Below, piece after piece: positions 48,425 through 50,065 of a DNA stretch of 50,065 bases; position 1 is the first letter of the stretch; every line of letters begins with the position of its first letter. Position numbers and translations under genes: made by a program. The stretch comes from Fructobacillus evanidus (GTDB lineage: Bacteria; Bacillota; Bacilli; Lactobacillales; Lactobacillaceae). The DNA lies in NCBI RefSeq assembly GCF_963580165.1, contig NZ_CAUZLM010000010.1:1-50065 (forward strand). The letters run 5' to 3'. The notes beneath the pieces are model-generated. The model worked only from the letters and a program-made list of their open reading frames with translations. It did not search any database and was not told where the DNA came from.

Positions 48425-49837
48425 ATGCTTCAAGTCTATAACACCTACAGCCTGGAAAAAGAAGATTTTGCCCCGCAAGAAGCAGGCAAAATTACCATGT
48501 ACCTGTGTGGACCGACGGTTTATAACTATATTCATATTGGGAATGCACGATCAGCTGTTGCTTTTGACACGATTCGCCGCTATTTGGAATGGCGTGGTTA
48601 TGAAGTGAATTTCGTTTCCAACTTTACTGATTTGGGTGATAAGGTTATCGCGCAAGGCGAAAAGGAAGGCCTAACTGAGCAGGAAGTGGCCGATAAGTAT
48701 GCCGCTGCTTTTGCAGAAGATACACGGCAGCTAAATATTAAACCTGCTACTAGCCGCCCAAGGGCGACTGAATATATGAAAGAAATGGTCGAATTCGTTG
48801 AACGATTGCTTGACCAGGGGCAGGCCTATGAAGTGAACGGTAATGTTTACTTTTCGACGAAGAAGTTTAAAAACTACACGGCGCTTTCCCATCAAAACAT
48901 GGAACAATTGGAGGAAAATGCTGCCGGTCGTCTTGGGGAAGAAGACCAAGAAGATAAGCAGGACCCAACTGATTTTGCCTTGTGGAAGAGTGAAAGTCGT
49001 CCGGATGTCGTGGCCTGGCCATCACCATGGGGACCGGGTCGCCCTGGCTGGCACCTTGAATGCTCGGTGATGAATGACCAGTTATTAGGTGAGACGATTG
49101 ATATTCATGCTGGTGGGATTGATTTAACTTTCCCACATCACACGAATGAATTGGCGCAATCGGAGTCATACCATCACCGGCAATTTGTTCGTTACTGGTT
49201 GCATAACGGTTTCGTCAACGTTAATGATGAAAAGATGTCGAAGTCACTGGGAAACTTTGTGACCATCCACGATTTGTTGAACACAGATATCGATCCGCAG
49301 GGTCTGCGTTTCTTCTTGGCCAAGACCAACTATCGTCGGGCGATTTCCTACAGCCCAGACCGATTGGATCAAACACAAGGGGAACTTGATCGCTTGTACC
49401 GAACATACCAAGGCCTTTTAGATACCAAGGCGGTCGCACTAGCTGGTCAGGTTTCAGAACAGGTGCAAAATCAGGTAGCGGAATTGGAAGAAGCCTTCAT
49501 CGAAGCGATGGATGATGACTTTAACACAGAGAACGCGGTTACCGTTATCTTTGATTTGGCAACTTTGGCTAATAAGGTGCAAAATCAGGAGACTGCAACA
49601 CAGGGTGACTTAGAGTGCCTGATGAATCGTTTGCAAACCTGGCTTGGTATTTTTGGAATTGAAAAGTTGACTCAAGAAATCATTCTTACTCCAGAACAAG
49701 AAGCTTTGTTGGCAGAACGAGCAGCAGCACGAGCTGCTAAAGATTTCCAAACATCGGATGCCATTCGTGATCAATTGTTGGTAACTGGCCTGGTTGTTCG
49801 TGATAGTCCACAGGGGCAGACTTGGGAATTGAAATAA
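48425..49837 (+). CDS. cysS: Cysteinyl-tRNA synthetase
   Basis: CysS charges tRNA-Cys. The 470-residue class I synthetase has the zinc ligand Cys in MYLCGPTVYNYIHIGNARS (with the HIGH-like HIGN) near residue 28, further zinc ligands in WHLECSVM and FPHHTNELAQSE, and KMSKSLGN near 270. The ATG follows AAGAGG. It is preceded by gltX, a common arrangement in Lactobacillales. Confidence 0.97.
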   Translation: MLQVYNTYSLEKEDFAPQEAGKITMYLCGPTVYNYIHIGNARSAVAFDTIRRYLEWRGYEVNFVSNFTDLGDKVIAQGEKEGLTEQEVADKYAAAFAEDTRQLNIKPATSRPRATEYMKEMVEFVERLLDQGQAYEVNGNVYFSTKKFKNYTALSHQNMEQLEENAAGRLGEEDQEDKQDPTDFALWKSESRPDVVAWPSPWGPGRPGWHLECSVMNDQLLGETIDIHAGGIDLTFPHHTNELAQSESYHHRQFVRYWLHNGFVNVNDEKMSKSLGNFVTIHDLLNTDIDPQGLRFFLAKTNYRRAISYSPDRLDQTQGELDRLYRTYQGLLDTKAVALAGQVSEQVQNQVAELEEAFIEAMDDDFNTENAVTVIFDLATLANKVQNQETATQGDLECLMNRLQTWLGIFGIEKLTQEIILTPEQEALLAERAAARAAKDFQTSDAIRDQLLVTGLVVRDSPQGQTWELK

Positions 49838-49864
49838 AAGCCGAACATTATTTAATGAATAGAT

Positions 49865-49930
49865 GCCTAAATTTGTTTTAAATCGAACAAATTTAGGCGT
49901 TTTTTAGTTAAAAAACGCCTTTGATTTTTT
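49865..49930 (+). terminator. Overlapping double terminator after cysS
   Basis: Hairpin 1 pairs GCCTAAATTTGTT with AACAAATTTAGGC and is followed by GTTTTTTAG. Hairpin 2 pairs AGGCGTTTTTT (49895-49905) with AAAAAACGCCT (49910-49920) around AGTT and ends in TTGATTTTTT. They share AGGC, so only one forms fully at a time. Confidence 0.85.
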
Positions 49931-49954
49931 AGTTAAAAAGTCCTTGAAAAACTA

Positions 49955-50065
49955 TTGACGAGTAGGAGGGTAGGCGCTATACTAGTTATTGTTCGTTACG
50001 AAGCAAACGTGCTTCTAGCGAGGCGCTGGTTATCTTTGGTAGCCGGCAGTTGATAAAAGTTTTTC
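49955..50065 (+). promoter_or_regulatory. Very strong promoter and start of an unidentified structured transcript
   Basis: TTGACG (49955-49960), exactly 17 bases, and TATACT (49978-49983) lie downstream of A/T tracts that resemble an UP element. The ~75 transcribed bases in the window contain no start codon with a ribosome site but have a 9-bp hairpin CTGGTTATC-TTT-GGTAGCCGG (about 50026-50046). This suggests a stable RNA, rRNA-operon leader or regulatory leader that continues past the window. I could not match it to RNase P, tmRNA, 6S or a T-box. Confidence 0.55.

Noticed and set aside
49990..50065. T-box leader, RNase P RNA or tmRNA start
   Set aside because: None of the conserved sequence marks I know (T-box TGGNACCGCG, RNase P GAGGAAAGTC, tmRNA GGGG..TTCGACAGG) is present in the visible part.

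Overview
The window looks like core chromosome of a heterofermentative lactic acid bacterium of the Leuconostoc/Fructobacillus/Weissella group. This rests on three things. The 486-residue glucose-6-phosphate dehydrogenase carries the dual-cofactor type motifs known from Leuconostoc. The 817-residue phosphoketolase reads like Leuconostoc phosphoketolases. Gene orders such as rpsF-ssb-rpsR-gdpP-rplI-dnaB, walR-walK-htrA and dut-radA-gltX-cysS are typical of Lactobacillales. Base composition looks mid-40s % GC by eye, which I did not compute. There is no rRNA, CRISPR array, prophage or complete insertion sequence. Only the extreme left edge looks like the end of an IS3-type element.

Layout: 1-1651 holds the possible IS end and zwf on the minus strand. 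1761-4495 holds twin palindromic operators, an MFS exporter and an NhaC antiporter. 4585-10111 is the replication/translation block rpsF-ssb-rpsR, gdpP (c-di-AMP hydrolysis), rplI and dnaB. 10184-14182 holds a YbaK deacylase, a HutC-type GntR regulator and xpk; the regulator gene and xpk both carry TGG(T/A)C..G(T/A)CCA palindromes, which suggests a local regulon. 14296-20226 holds a HAD phosphatase, prs, the essential two-component pair walR-walK (without the usual yycH/yycI/yycJ) and htrA. 20374-23194 holds nucleoside salvage genes and a ferredoxin/flavodoxin-NADP reductase. 23557-25239 is a secreted LysM/NlpC-P60-like cell-wall hydrolase with a 45-bp tandem repeat. A tRNA-Lys(CTT), a small VOC protein and an ABC-F ATPase follow. 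27731-33571 is a complete oligopeptide transporter, oppA-BCDF. 33710-36099 holds prfC and folT, the latter behind a tetrahydrofolate riboswitch. 36248-39762 (minus) holds a YczE-like membrane protein, an RlmCD-type 23S rRNA methyltransferase and an AbrB-DUF998-like membrane protein. 39882-42504 is a compact unit made of a twin-operator promoter, a 16-codon leader ORF, a small HTH regulator, a 24-bp tandem duplication and clpL. 42727-44192 is a TPP riboswitch with its terminator and a YlmB-like deformylase for thiamine salvage. 44419-49837 holds a GNAT protein, dut, radA, gltX and cysS. The window ends with a very strong promoter opening an unidentified transcript.

Functionally, zwf and xpk are two key steps of the 6-phosphogluconate/phosphoketolase pathway. 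The riboswitch genes and the Opp system show reliance on scavenged folate, thiamine precursors and peptides. WalRK, HtrA, the NlpC/P60-like hydrolase and GdpP form an envelope-homeostasis set. The most interesting candidates are the operator/leader-ORF/HTH/ClpL unit, the GntR-xpk operator pair, the 11-bp direct repeats in the htrA promoter, and an OppA that lacks the lipobox cysteine.
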